DNA of 64,000 nucleotides from JAGVGT01 sp963807225 (GTDB taxonomy: Bacteria > Desulfobacterota > Desulfobulbia > Desulfobulbales > JAGXFP01), in the NCBI GenBank assembly GCA_963807225.1, contig CAWEAD010000008.1, positions 248,001 to 312,000 of the forward strand, given 5' to 3'. Both the position numbers and the translations under genes were made by a program. Positions within the stretch are counted from its first letter, which is position 1, and every line of letters begins with the position of its first letter. Shown in pieces: positions 42,253-50,809 of the stretch. The notes below the pieces were generated by a model. It did no database searches, had not been told where the DNA came from, and worked only from the letters and a program-made list of their open reading frames with translations.

Positions 42253-43257
42253 TCAGCTGTATGGCGAGCGGGAGTAAACATCGGTGTCGGCGTCGGCGAG
42301 TTCCCGCTTCTGATAAAGGTGATAACCGGCCAGGGCGATCATGGCGGCATTGTCGGTACAGAATTGCCGGGGCGTGAGATAAACCTGCAGATCGTGTTGC
42401 AGACCGGCGGCTCGCAGTAATTCACGCAGGCGGGGGTTGCTGGCCACGCCGCCGGCCAGCACTACCCGCCGGCAGCCGGTATGTTGCGTGGCCAGCATGG
42501 TTTTGCCGACGATCACCTCGGCCACAGCTTCTTGAAAGGAGGCGCAGAGATCGGCCAAGCGGGATGGCAGTTCCTTCGGATCCAGGTGTTTTACCTGGAG
42601 AGCTACCGCGGTTTTTAAACCACTGAAGCTGAAGTCGAGGCTGTCCTTTTCCAGCCAGGCTCTGGGAAAGGAGAAGCTGGTCGGATCACCGGCGGCGGCC
42701 AGACGGCTGATCACCGGGCCGCCCGGATATCCCAGCCCCAGCAGTTTGGCGACCTTGTCGAAGGCCTCGCCGGCCGCATCGTCCCTGGTACGTCCCAGCA
42801 ATCGGTAGTTGGTCGGACTGTCGAGTCGGAAGAGGCTGGTATGACCGCCGGAAGCCAACATGGCCACAAAAGGAAATTCGGGCTGATCTTCACCCAGGAA
42901 AATCGACAGTAAATGGCCGGAGAGGTGGTCGACTCCGACCAGCGGGATCAGGCGGCTCAAGGAGATGGCTCTGGCGAAGGCGTGCCCGACCAGCAAACAG
43001 CCGACCAAACCAGGTCCCTCGGTGACCGCCAGAAGGTCAATTTCGTCAAGACCGACCCCGGCTTGTCGCAGCGCGCTTGCCACCACCGGGTAGATGTTAC
43101 GCACATGCTGGCGCGAGGCCAGTTCAGGCACCACCCCCCCATAAACGGCATGGGTCTCGATCTGTGAATCCACCGTGTTGGCCAGCAGTTCCCGGCCATT
43201 TTTTAAAACGGCGGCGGCGGTTTCATCGCAGGAACTTTCGATGCCAAGGACGAGCAC
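42253..43257 (-). CDS. tsaD: tRNA N6-adenosine threonylcarbamoyltransferase
   Basis: The catalytic subunit that transfers the threonylcarbamoyl group to A37 of ANN-decoding tRNAs (t6A). It starts VLVLGIESSCDETAAAV and has HAVYGGVVPELASRQHVRNI (iron-ligand histidines) near residue 36, PGLVGCLLVG near residue 82, ASGGHTSL near residue 137, GEAFDKVAKLLGLGYPGGPVI near residue 160, VLAGGVASNPRLRE near residue 265 and CTDNAAMIA near residue 299. The GTG start follows CCGGAGTTTCAC; 334 residues fit. It heads tsaD-DUF2062-ksgA and is divergent from moaA. Confidence 0.96.
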   Translation of the reverse strand: MLVLGIESSCDETAAAVLKNGRELLANTVDSQIETHAVYGGVVPELASRQHVRNIYPVVASALRQAGVGLDEIDLLAVTEGPGLVGCLLVGHAFARAISLSRLIPLVGVDHLSGHLLSIFLGEDQPEFPFVAMLASGGHTSLFRLDSPTNYRLLGRTRDDAAGEAFDKVAKLLGLGYPGGPVISRLAAAGDPTSFSFPRAWLEKDSLDFSFSGLKTAVALQVKHLDPKELPSRLADLCASFQEAVAEVIVGKTMLATQHTGCRRVVLAGGVASNPRLRELLRAAGLQHDLQVYLTPRQFCTDNAAMIALAGYHLYQKRELADADTDVYSRSPYS

Positions 43258-43482
43258 GTGAAACTCCGGGTAGTAATCTCGATTTTGATTGGGTCGGGAT
43301 CCAGCAACACCGGCCAAAGGGGTGTATTTTTATCCCAATCGTCTTTATTTGGCTAACAAATTCGTCATTGCCGTTATACAATAAAACACTTAAGTTCTTG
43401 CTGCTGATGATTTGTCGGCTTTCCCTCGACAATTATCGGCGAAGTCTTGAAAAATAGCCAACGCAACCTGTCGGTCCGGAAC

Positions 43483-44484
43483 ATGCAAGTCAATTCCAGC
43501 CAAACCGTAGATTCTTTTGCCCGGCCCATCAACTATTTTCGGGTTTCTCTGACCGATCAGTGCAATCTTCGCTGTCACTATTGTACCCCTCGGCCACTCT
43601 CTGACAAGTTGCCATTACGGGAACTGCTCAGTTATGAAGAGCTGCTCCGGGTGCTGCGGGTGGCGGTGGGCTTGGGAGTGCGCAAGGTCCGGCTGACCGG
43701 TGGAGAACCATTGCTGCGTCGCGATGTCGAAAAGTTTATCAGCCGGCTTCTGCAAATCCCCGGGTTGCAGGACGTCAGGCTGACCACCAATGGCACCTTG
43801 TTGGCAGAAAAGGCCGGCTCGCTTCACCGGGCGGGAGTGCGGAAAGTCAACGTCAGTCTCGACAGCCTGCGAGCCGAGCGCTTTCGGCAGATTACCGGCG
43901 CCGATCTCCTGAACCAGGTCTGGCGTGGGATCGAGCAGGTACTTAAGCTTGGCTTTGAGCAAATCAAGTTGAATATGGTGGTGATGCGCGGCATCAATGA
44001 CGACGAGCTGGCCGATTTTGCCGAACTCAGCCGGGAATTGCCCATACAGGTGCGGTTTATCGAGTTCATGCCGATCGGCACCGATACCGGCTGGGGGCCC
44101 GAACGTTATCTGCCTGCCCGTGAGATTATGCTGAAGCTGGCTGAATCTGGCCCACTCGAACCGGTGGAGTCCGAAAGCCTTGATGGACCGGCCCGGGTCT
44201 ACCGCCGACCCGGCTATCTGGGCACTCTCGGTTTCATCAGTCCGATCAGCGAGCATTTCTGCTCCCGCTGCAACCGCTTACGCTTGACGGCTCAGGGTCG
44301 TTTACGCTCCTGCTTGCTGAGCGATCTGGAAACCGACTTGAAAGCGGTGGTTCGGGGAGAGGGAGGAGAGGACGGAATCCGGGAGGCCTTGCTGGAAACC
44401 ATCCGCAATAAACCGGAACGGCATCGGTTACTGGAGACGCCGGGATTCAACTGTCACGGCCGAATGTCCAGGATCGGCGGTTAA
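43483..44484 (+). CDS. moaA: GTP 3',8-cyclase (molybdenum cofactor biosynthesis protein A)
   Basis: A radical-SAM enzyme that starts molybdenum-cofactor synthesis by converting GTP to 3',8-cyclo-GTP. The N-terminal cluster is in DQCNLRCHYCTPRPLSD near residue 25, followed by VRLTGGEPLLRRDVEKFI near residue 70 and MPIGTDTGWGPERYL. The second 4Fe-4S cluster motif is CSRCNRLRLTAQGRLRSCL near residue 260, and the protein ends in the required Gly-Gly (MSRIGG). I chose the ATG of MQVNSSQTVDSFARP because the family starts close to here; an in-frame TTG lies 36 nt upstream. No other moa gene is in the window. Its stop overlaps that of pheA (TTAA). Confidence 0.95.
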   Translation: MQVNSSQTVDSFARPINYFRVSLTDQCNLRCHYCTPRPLSDKLPLRELLSYEELLRVLRVAVGLGVRKVRLTGGEPLLRRDVEKFISRLLQIPGLQDVRLTTNGTLLAEKAGSLHRAGVRKVNVSLDSLRAERFRQITGADLLNQVWRGIEQVLKLGFEQIKLNMVVMRGINDDELADFAELSRELPIQVRFIEFMPIGTDTGWGPERYLPAREIMLKLAESGPLEPVESESLDGPARVYRRPGYLGTLGFISPISEHFCSRCNRLRLTAQGRLRSCLLSDLETDLKAVVRGEGGEDGIREALLETIRNKPERHRLLETPGFNCHGRMSRIGG

Positions 44485-45608
44485 ACGTCGTTTTCTTCCA
44501 CCCGCGGGTATGAGCCCAGCCATTTGAAGCTGGCGCAGGTTTCGCGCAATCTCTCACAGGCTTCTTTGATCGCGGGTTCGTCGATGTGGCCGATGAAATC
44601 GATGAAGAACATGTATTTTCCGGCTTCGCCCTTTACCGGCCGCGACTCGATTTTGGTCAGGTTGATCTCCCGGTCGGCCAGGATATTCAGGATGTGGTAC
44701 AGGGCGCCGGGGCGGTCGACGAGGGTGAGCAGCAGCGAAGTCTTATCCCTGCCGCTCCGGCCCGGTGAATTCTCTCCGATCACCAGGAATCTGGTGACGT
44801 TGTCCCGGTAATCCTCGATTCCACGAGCTACAACCTGCAGGTCGTAGGTTTTGATGGCCAGATCGCTGGCCACCGCCGCCAGGCTGTGATCCTTCTGGGC
44901 CTGATGCGCGGCGGCGCCGGTGCTGTCGACGGGATGAGTTGGAATCTCGGGCAGATGCTTCCGCAGCCAGTTCTGGCACTGGGCCAGGGGCTGTGGGTGA
45001 CTAACCACCTGTTTGATGTCTTTAAGGTTGCCGCTGTAATTGACCAGGTTAAGAGTAATGGGCAGATTGATTTCGCTCAATATTTTGACGTTATAGGTCT
45101 TGAATGAATCCAGGGAGGAGGCTACAGAACCTTCGATGGAATTTTCGACCGGGACGATGCCGAAACGAATGCGCTGATGGGCAACGGCATGAAAGATTTC
45201 GTCAATGGTTGGCATCGGCAGCAGTTGGGCCAGGTGACCGAAGCGTTTGACCGCCGCCAGATTGGAAAAGGTGCCTTCAGGCCCCAGATAGCCGACATCG
45301 ACCGAACCCTGCGCCCTTTGCTGTTCCAAGCGGCAGGTGGTGATGATTTCCCGGAAGATGCTGATCAGAGGTCGTTCCGGGAAATTCCCTTCGTTGAGTT
45401 CCCGCAGCCGGTCGAAGATCTGCCGTTCTCGTTCGGGATCCCATTTGGCTTTACTGTCCAGGCTCTTCTGCCGGCCGATTTCCTGGGCGCAGGTCAGACG
45501 TTCCTTTAACAGGTCCAGGATCTGACGGTCAATCGTGTCGATTCGCTCGCGCAGGATCTTCAGGGTTGTCGGGTCTATCTTAAGCTCGGTGCCGGTTTTC
45601 TTGGTCAT
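44481..45608 (-). CDS. pheA: Bifunctional chorismate mutase / prephenate dehydratase (P-protein)
   Basis: It converts chorismate to prephenate and then to phenylpyruvate for phenylalanine synthesis. Three domains in 375 residues: AroQ chorismate mutase (LRERIDTIDRQILDLLKERLTCAQEIGRQK, about 18-95), prephenate dehydratase (VGYLGPEGTFSNLAAVKRFG near residue 105; VPVENSIEGSVASSLDSF; DNVTRFLVIGE, about 100-280) and a C-terminal ACT domain (LLLTLVDRPGALYHILNILADREINLTKIESRPVKG, about 290-370) that binds Phe as feedback inhibitor. The ATG is clear. It meets moaA tail to tail and is divergent from the CBS gene. Confidence 0.96.
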   Translation of the reverse strand: MTKKTGTELKIDPTTLKILRERIDTIDRQILDLLKERLTCAQEIGRQKSLDSKAKWDPERERQIFDRLRELNEGNFPERPLISIFREIITTCRLEQQRAQGSVDVGYLGPEGTFSNLAAVKRFGHLAQLLPMPTIDEIFHAVAHQRIRFGIVPVENSIEGSVASSLDSFKTYNVKILSEINLPITLNLVNYSGNLKDIKQVVSHPQPLAQCQNWLRKHLPEIPTHPVDSTGAAAHQAQKDHSLAAVASDLAIKTYDLQVVARGIEDYRDNVTRFLVIGENSPGRSGRDKTSLLLTLVDRPGALYHILNILADREINLTKIESRPVKGEAGKYMFFIDFIGHIDEPAIKEACERLRETCASFKWLGSYPRVEENDV

Positions 45609-45836
45609 GGGATCTGTTTGTAAAAGTGAACGAGTGTTTTCTCATGAGACGACATACTAAAAGGAAATGTTTCTTGCAACAAGGGAAATGAAATTTACGG
45701 TTAGCAATGAGGATTAGCCTGGTTGTGCCGGGGTGGCAATCCCTTTAATATTGCTTGAAATGGCATGATATATGTTCTAACTTTAGCCCTCGCTCAGTTC
45801 CATGCGGGTTCCATACTCTAGCGGGGGAAAATATTG

Positions 45837-46436
45837 ATGAAAATCAAGAACTGGATGAAATCCGATCCGGTGACCATCGAACGCTCCGCCTTATTACAGG
45901 AGGCCGCTGAGTTAATGGAGGAACATGCCATTCGGCATTTGCCGGTGGTTGAGGACGATCAACTGGTCGGCTTTATTACCCAGACCGATCTCCGGCAGTA
46001 CTTTTTTCCCTCCATGGTTGAAAAAATCCCGGTGCATGAAGTGATGGTGGTCAATCCCATCACCATCAGCGTCAATTCCAGCATCGAGAAGGCGGCCCGG
46101 CTGATCCACGATTTCAAGATCGGCGGTCTGCCGGTCATGGACAATAAGAAATTGGTCGGGGTTATTACATCCTCCGATATCGTTTCCGGCTTTATCGAGG
46201 TCATGGGTCTGTTGCGGACCTCTATCAGGCTTGACGTTATTGTCGACAAGGATGGCGGGGTCGATGATGTCACCAGGATCATCAACCAGCATGGGATCGA
46301 GATCCTGAGCGTCGCCACCGAGAGCCAGCCCGCTCGTCGCAAAGTTTACTATTTCCGCCTGGGTCGCGGGGAAATCGACCCGGTGGTCAAGAATTTGGAG
46401 GCCGCCGGCCACCAGGTTCTATCGGTTATGGATTAG
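45837..46436 (+). CDS. CBS domain pair with a C-terminal ACT-like domain
   Basis: A 199-residue cytoplasmic protein. Two CBS motifs make one Bateman module: KIKNWMKSDPVTIERSALLQEAAELMEEHAIRHLPVVEDDQLVGFITQTDL (about 2-53) and VHEVMVVNPITISVNSSIEKAARLIHDFKIGGLPVMDNKKLVGVITSSDI (about 67-117). The last 75 residues (IRLDVIVDKDGGVDDVTRIINQHGIEILSVATESQPARRKVYYFRLG) look like an ACT-type ligand domain. CBS modules bind adenine nucleotides or SAM. The next gene, 33 nt away, is the DUF39 enzyme; in methanogens such an enzyme is fused to CBS domains, so this protein may be its regulatory subunit (inference). The ATG is used; a TTG just before it is in frame. Confidence 0.9.
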   Translation: MKIKNWMKSDPVTIERSALLQEAAELMEEHAIRHLPVVEDDQLVGFITQTDLRQYFFPSMVEKIPVHEVMVVNPITISVNSSIEKAARLIHDFKIGGLPVMDNKKLVGVITSSDIVSGFIEVMGLLRTSIRLDVIVDKDGGVDDVTRIINQHGIEILSVATESQPARRKVYYFRLGRGEIDPVVKNLEAAGHQVLSVMD

Positions 46437-46469
46437 CCGGCCGCCATCATCACTATCGGGGCACATGCA

Positions 46470-47642
46470 ATGTCAAAGTTTCAAGTCAATAAAACGTTTG
46501 AGGAGATCAACGCCAGGATCAGAGCCGGTCAGGCCGTGGTGGTCACCGCCGAGGAAATGATTCCCCTGGTTCGGGAACATGGGGCGGTAGAGGCGGCCCG
46601 CCAGGTCGATGTGGTGACCACCGGCACTTTTTCGCCCATGTGCTCTTCTGGAGCCTTCATCAACTTCGGCCATACCAATCCGACCATCAAGGCCGGACAG
46701 GTCTGGCTCAATAATGTCCCGGCCTATGGTGGCCTGGCCGCGGTCGATGTCTACCTTGGGGCTACCGAGCCCAGCGCCGACGATCCGCTGAACAAGGTCT
46801 TTCCCGGCGAGTTTCGTTACGGTGGCGGCCATGTCATCGAGGATCTGTTGGCCGGCCGTGAAATCCTGCTGAAAGCCGAAGGTTACGGGACCGATTGTTA
46901 TCCCAACCGCAGCGTTGAAAAAAGCGTGACCCTCAAAGATCTACCCTACGCCCTGCTCTGTAATCCCAGGAACTGCTACCAGAATTACAATTGCGCCATC
47001 AATCTCTCCGATCGTACCATTTATACCTATATGGGCACTCTCAAGGCCAACGGTAGGAATGCCACCTATTGCAGCGCCGGTCAATTGAGCCCCTTGATGA
47101 ACGACCCCTTTTACCGGACCATCGGTCTCGGGACCAGGATCTTCCTGGGCGGCGGTGAAGGTTATGTTACCTGGCACGGCACCCAGCATAATCCCAAGGC
47201 GGCGCGAGGCGCCAATGGCGTGCCCAAACGGCCAGCCGGGACCATCATGGTGCAGGGAGATCTCAAGCAGATGTCGCCCCGCTGGCTCAAGGGGATCAGC
47301 ATGCAAGGCTATGGCTGCACCATGGCCGTGGGTATCGGAGTGCCGATTCCTATTCTAAACGAAGAAATGGCGGCATTTACCGGGGTTTCGGATGCGGAAA
47401 TATTCACCCAGGTGGTTGATTATTCGCATGATTATTCCCATGGTATCTCCCGAAGTTACGGCGAAGTGAGTTACGAGCAACTGAAAACAGGCCAGATCGA
47501 AGTCAACGGCAAGATGGTACCAACCGCGCCGTTGTCCAGTGTAGTAAGAGCCCGGGAAATCGCCGAGACTCTTAAAAAGTGGATCAGCGAAGAAGGTTTT
47601 AGTCTGGTGCAGCCGATCAAAACCTTGCCGGACGGCAGCTGA
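46470..47642 (+). CDS. DUF39 homocysteine biosynthesis protein
   Basis: A 390-residue member of the DUF39 family (COG1900). Genetic work in methanogens (MA1821, acting with the ferredoxin-like MA1822) and in Desulfovibrio links the family to homocysteine made directly from aspartate semialdehyde and sulfide. Visible features: VTTGTFSPMCSSGAFINFGHTNPTIKAGQVWLNNVPAYGGLAAVDVYLGATEPS (about 47-100), CNPRNCYQNYNC near residue 165, TLKANGRNATYCSAG near residue 192 and LGGGEGYVTWHGTQHNP near residue 230. The several cysteines probably carry sulfur. Start ATG follows GGGGCACATGCA. It is likely cotranscribed with the CBS/ACT gene upstream and larE, 25 nt downstream. Confidence 0.9.
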   Translation: MSKFQVNKTFEEINARIRAGQAVVVTAEEMIPLVREHGAVEAARQVDVVTTGTFSPMCSSGAFINFGHTNPTIKAGQVWLNNVPAYGGLAAVDVYLGATEPSADDPLNKVFPGEFRYGGGHVIEDLLAGREILLKAEGYGTDCYPNRSVEKSVTLKDLPYALLCNPRNCYQNYNCAINLSDRTIYTYMGTLKANGRNATYCSAGQLSPLMNDPFYRTIGLGTRIFLGGGEGYVTWHGTQHNPKAARGANGVPKRPAGTIMVQGDLKQMSPRWLKGISMQGYGCTMAVGIGVPIPILNEEMAAFTGVSDAEIFTQVVDYSHDYSHGISRSYGEVSYEQLKTGQIEVNGKMVPTAPLSSVVRAREIAETLKKWISEEGFSLVQPIKTLPDGS

Positions 47643-47667
47643 GCCGGCCAACCCGTAGCGGGAAGCC

Positions 47668-48486
47668 ATGCCGGTCACCATCTTCAAGCCATCCCTGCAG
47701 AATAAGTTCGACCTGCTTCATAGGCTGGTGAAGGACAAACCCGGCTGGGTCGCATTCTCCGGCGGGGTCGATAGCACTTTGCTTCTGCGGGTTGCCCTGG
47801 AGGTTGATCCGACAAAAACCGGGGCATTTTTTGCCGATTCTCCCTTGCAGGCCGAAGTCGACCGGGAAAACAGCCGCCGAATTGCCGGTCACTTGGGAGT
47901 GCCGTTACAGACCGTTCCAATTCAGCCCCTTTCTCAACCTGAATTCGTGGCCAATACCGCGGAGCGTTGCTACCTCTGCAAAAAATCGGTTTATCGGGAA
48001 TTCCTGAAGTTGTTGCCGGACGGGATGGTCTTGATGGACGGCACCAACCTTAATGATGCAGGTGAGTTGCGCCCAGGACGTCGAGCCTTGGCGGAGTTGA
48101 AGGTTGAAACTCCACTGCTGGCGGCAGGACTGGGCAAGGATGAGATCAGGACTCTGGCCTATCGCTTGGGGCTACCTAACTGGGATCGTCCCTCTGCTTC
48201 TTGCCTGGCAACCAGGGTTCCCCGGGATATGACGATAACCGCTGAACTTTTGCGGCATATAGAGGATTGCGAAAGTACCATCCGGGAGCTGGGATTCGGT
48301 CATATCAGGGTCCGGCCGGTAACCATCGACGGTAGTCATTTCCAGGTGGAACTGGCCCGGGAGGAGATGCGCGGTAACGATTTCATCGAATTGCGGAAGA
48401 TAATATCGACCGCTCTTCTGGAGGTTGGGATCAACCAACTGGATTTTGTTGCCAGAGATGGGGTTTTTGTCAATAAAATCAAATAG
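47668..48486 (+). CDS. larE: LarE family ATP-dependent sulfur transferase (three-cysteine type)
   Basis: A PP-loop enzyme that transfers sulfur to the pyridinium cofactor precursor of nickel-pincer lactate racemase. In 272 residues: the PP-loop GWVAFSGGVDSTLLLRVAL near residue 27, AERCYLCKKSVYREFLKLLPDGMVLMDGTNLNDAGELRPGRRAL near residues 90-135, and RPSASCLATRVP near residue 173. The Cys of SASCLA corresponds to the sacrificial cysteine of Lactobacillus LarE; together with C-x-x-C this gives the three-cysteine set found in LarE types that hold a 4Fe-4S cluster instead of being consumed. No larA, larB or larC is adjacent. Its place behind DUF39 suggests another sulfur-transfer job (inference). 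Confidence 0.88.
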   Translation: MPVTIFKPSLQNKFDLLHRLVKDKPGWVAFSGGVDSTLLLRVALEVDPTKTGAFFADSPLQAEVDRENSRRIAGHLGVPLQTVPIQPLSQPEFVANTAERCYLCKKSVYREFLKLLPDGMVLMDGTNLNDAGELRPGRRALAELKVETPLLAAGLGKDEIRTLAYRLGLPNWDRPSASCLATRVPRDMTITAELLRHIEDCESTIRELGFGHIRVRPVTIDGSHFQVELAREEMRGNDFIELRKIISTALLEVGINQLDFVARDGVFVNKIK

Positions 48487-48644
48487 ATATTTTTGATAGC
48501 CGAGACCCGCGTAATTTTCGGAATTACCCTGAAGCCCTTTATTTGCGCGGATAATTTAGAGAGTGTCATCTTTTTTCTTGATATTTGATTTGGTTTAGGA
48601 TGTACTGTACTGGCTTTTGGGTTGCTGTAGCTGAGTTTTTTTGT

Positions 48645-48673
48645 TTGACAATCGAATCCCGGTTGTTTAAATC
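48645..48673 (+). promoter_or_regulatory. Candidate sigma-70 promoter of the HU gene
   Basis: A perfect TTGACA, 17-nt spacer and TAAATC lie about 70 nt upstream of the HU ATG. AATCGAATCCCGG overlaps the spacer, and a near copy, AATCGAACCCGGG, follows about 30 nt later; these direct repeats might be a binding site. The remainder of the 255-nt gap is AT-rich without a gene. Confidence 0.5.
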
Positions 48674-48741
48674 GATTACTAATTTTCACCGTAATCGAAC
48701 CCGGGCAAAACACCCCAAATAATTACAGGAGGAAAGCGGGC

Positions 48742-49014
48742 ATGAACAAAGGTGAACTGGTTGAGAGCATGGCTAACGCCGCGAGTATCAGCAAGGCAGC
48801 GGCCGAGAGGGCACTTACGGGACTTCTTGATTCAATCACCAAGGCATTGTCCAAAGGTGACAAAGTGACGTTGGTGGGTTTTGGTACCTTTTCCATTAGC
48901 AAAAGGTCTGCTCGGCAGGGCCGCAATCCCCAGACCGGTGCCGCCATTAAGATTCCCGCCCGCAAGGTCGCTCGCTTCAAACCGGGCAGCAAGTTGGCCG
49001 ACGCTGTAAAATAA
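48742..49014 (+). CDS. hup: HU-family DNA-binding protein
   Basis: A 90-residue nucleoid protein. MNKGELVESMANAASISKAAAERALTGLLDSITKALSKGDKVTLVGFGTFSISKRSARQGRNPQTGAAIKIPARKVARFKPGSKLADAVK shows the complete HU fold: two helices, the GFGTF turn, and the arm RxGRNPQTGxxIxIPA with the intercalating proline. IHF subunits differ in the arm and helix residues; this looks like HU. GGAGGAAAGCGGGC precedes the ATG. It is monocistronic, with a promoter candidate and a terminator. Confidence 0.96.
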   Translation: MNKGELVESMANAASISKAAAERALTGLLDSITKALSKGDKVTLVGFGTFSISKRSARQGRNPQTGAAIKIPARKVARFKPGSKLADAVK

Positions 49015-49059
49015 CAGCTTTTCCTCAGGATTTTCCTGAGTTTCATCCGTAGTTTTTCG

Positions 49060-49092
49060 GGGGTTGGAAGTAAAATTCCAACCCCTGTTCTT
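49060..49092 (+). terminator. Rho-independent terminator after the HU gene
   Basis: A 10-bp perfect stem (GGGGTTGGAA / TTCCAACCCC) with loop GTAAAA is followed by TGTTCTTTC. A smaller hairpin (CTCAGG / CCTGAG, 49024-49040) precedes it. Confidence 0.8.
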
Positions 49093-49126
49093 TCTTCGTT
49101 GTATCGGTTTTCCGCTTTTTTCTGGT

Positions 49127-49203
49127 CGGGACGTGGCTCAGTCTGGTAGAGCACAGCGTTCGGGACGCTGGGGCCGGAGGTTCGAATCCTCTCGTCCCGA
49201 CCA
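49127..49203 (+). tRNA. tRNA-Pro (anticodon CGG)
   Basis: A 77-nt cloverleaf: acceptor stem CGGGACG / CGTCCCG, discriminator A and encoded CCA; anticodon arm CAGCG-TTCGGGA-CGCTG with anticodon CGG; T arm GAGGTTCGAATCCTC. Its 3' end is 5 nt from the stop codon of the convergent xseA. Confidence 0.97.
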
Positions 49204-49208
49204 ATTCT

Positions 49209-50576
49209 TCACTCGCTTTTTTCTTTTTTCCCGGCGTCATCGGCAATGGCCACGACTTCCGCCTCCAGGGATCCGTGCTGCAGAATCAGCTCCAGCCGGC
49301 TGCCGATCGTAACCTGCCTACTGTCACGCACCAGGGTCCGACCCGGTAACTGTCTGGTCAGAGTGTAACCCCGCCCTAGAACGGCGAGTGGGCTGACCGA
49401 ATCCAACAGAGCGCTCCTTTCCCCCAGAAGCCTGCGGTTATGCTGTATGGTCAGGATGATGGCAAATCGCAACCTCCGTTCCAACTCCAGGCTCCGTTGA
49501 TACTTCACAGCCAATTGTTTGTCGGGACTTTGTTCCAGTAAGCCGGAGCGAAGCAGGCCGACCTTTTGGCCTTGCCTGTTTAGCATGGCAGTCAGTTTAC
49601 CGGATAAATCGAGTCTGGCTTTACTCAGTCTCAGGCTGACATTGTGCAGCAGCAGGGAAGGGTCGCCCAACAATCTTTTTTGACTGACTGTCCGATAACT
49701 CAAGGTTGAGAGACGCTCGGTCAAACTGGAGATCATGGCTTGGTCGGCCCGGGCCACCCGGGCGGCCAATTCCTGTCGTTCCGGGATAACGGCCTCCGCC
49801 GCCGCCGTGGGGGTAGCGGCTCGGTAGTCGGCGACAAAATCGGCGATGGTGAAATCGATTTCATGACCGACCGCCGAAACTACCGGGATGGTGGAAGTGA
49901 AGATCGCCCGGGCCACCTTTTCGGTATTGAAGGCCCGGAGATCTTCCAGTGAGCCGCCACCTCGACAGAGCACAATTACCTCGGAACTTTTTCTTAGATT
50001 AAGGACATGCAAGGCCTCGACGATTTCATCTGGGGCCGCATCCCCTTGCACCCTGACCGGGAAGATTTCCAGGGGTAACCCAGAGAAGCGCCTGGCGGCG
50101 GTCCTGATAAAATCATGTACGGCTGCCCCTTCCGGTGATGTAACCAGGGACACCCGTTCGGGCAGCAAGGGCAGGGGGCGCTTACGGGTCAGGTCGAAAA
50201 GACCCTCGGTGGCCAGACGATTTTTCAGTTGCTCGAATTCCGCCTGCAGATCGCCGGCGCCCATGGCTTCCATGGTATCGACCAGCAGCTGATATTCTCC
50301 CCGGGCTTCGTAAACCGAGATGCGGCCGCGGCAGATCACAGCCTGCCCATCGGCCGGAGTGATCGAAAGATACCTCTGTTGCGGTTTGAATAGGACGCTC
50401 TTGAGCTGGGCCTCCCGGTCTTTCAGGGTAAAATAAAGATGGCCGGACTGGGGCCGGCGCAGGTTGGAAATTTCCCCGGCCACTGAAATGAAGTTAAATC
50501 CGGTTTCCAGCAGCCCGCGGATGGAACGGGTCACTTCAGTCACGGTCTGGACTTTAACAGAATTCCGGGTCCGCAT
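49209..50576 (-). CDS. xseA: Exodeoxyribonuclease VII large subunit
   Basis: The catalytic subunit of exonuclease VII. About 455 residues: an N-terminal OB-fold (TVTEVTRSIRGLLETGFNFISVAGEISNLRRPQSGHLYFTLKD, about 12-110), the catalytic domain with LVTSPEGAAVHDFIRTAARR near residue 140, VIVLCRGGGSLEDLRAFNTEKVARAIFTSTIPVVSAVGHEIDFTIADFVADYRAATPTAAAE near residues 195-255, and a long C-terminal coiled coil ending VLGRGYTLTR. I chose the ATG of MRTRNSVKVQ; a GTG seven codons upstream is also possible. Its small subunit is encoded far away beside ispA. Divergent from the TPR gene. Confidence 0.95.
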   Translation of the reverse strand: MRTRNSVKVQTVTEVTRSIRGLLETGFNFISVAGEISNLRRPQSGHLYFTLKDREAQLKSVLFKPQQRYLSITPADGQAVICRGRISVYEARGEYQLLVDTMEAMGAGDLQAEFEQLKNRLATEGLFDLTRKRPLPLLPERVSLVTSPEGAAVHDFIRTAARRFSGLPLEIFPVRVQGDAAPDEIVEALHVLNLRKSSEVIVLCRGGGSLEDLRAFNTEKVARAIFTSTIPVVSAVGHEIDFTIADFVADYRAATPTAAAEAVIPERQELAARVARADQAMISSLTERLSTLSYRTVSQKRLLGDPSLLLHNVSLRLSKARLDLSGKLTAMLNRQGQKVGLLRSGLLEQSPDKQLAVKYQRSLELERRLRFAIILTIQHNRRLLGERSALLDSVSPLAVLGRGYTLTRQLPGRTLVRDSRQVTIGSRLELILQHGSLEAEVVAIADDAGKKEKSE

Positions 50577-50809
50577 GTCAGGTTTCGGGCTAAGCACGAT
50601 TAGGGTCGGCCGCGTAGGAGTTGACGAATTCCGGCAGGGAAATTATTGGTGTTGGTTACTATCGATAACTGGTTCTTTTTATAATCAAGAAAGCCGCTGG
50701 AGGGAAGGTCAATCAATCTAAAATCAAAGTGCTTTTTTTTTAGTATGCGTTATATTGCCCTTCTGTTTCAGGCCAGAATTGAATTTTGAGCAAGTACCGA
50801 GGTGAATTG

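Noticed and set aside
45735..45760. A sigma-54 promoter (TGGCA...TTGCT) upstream of the CBS gene
   Set aside because: The GG-to-GC distance is 18 rather than the required 12 nt.
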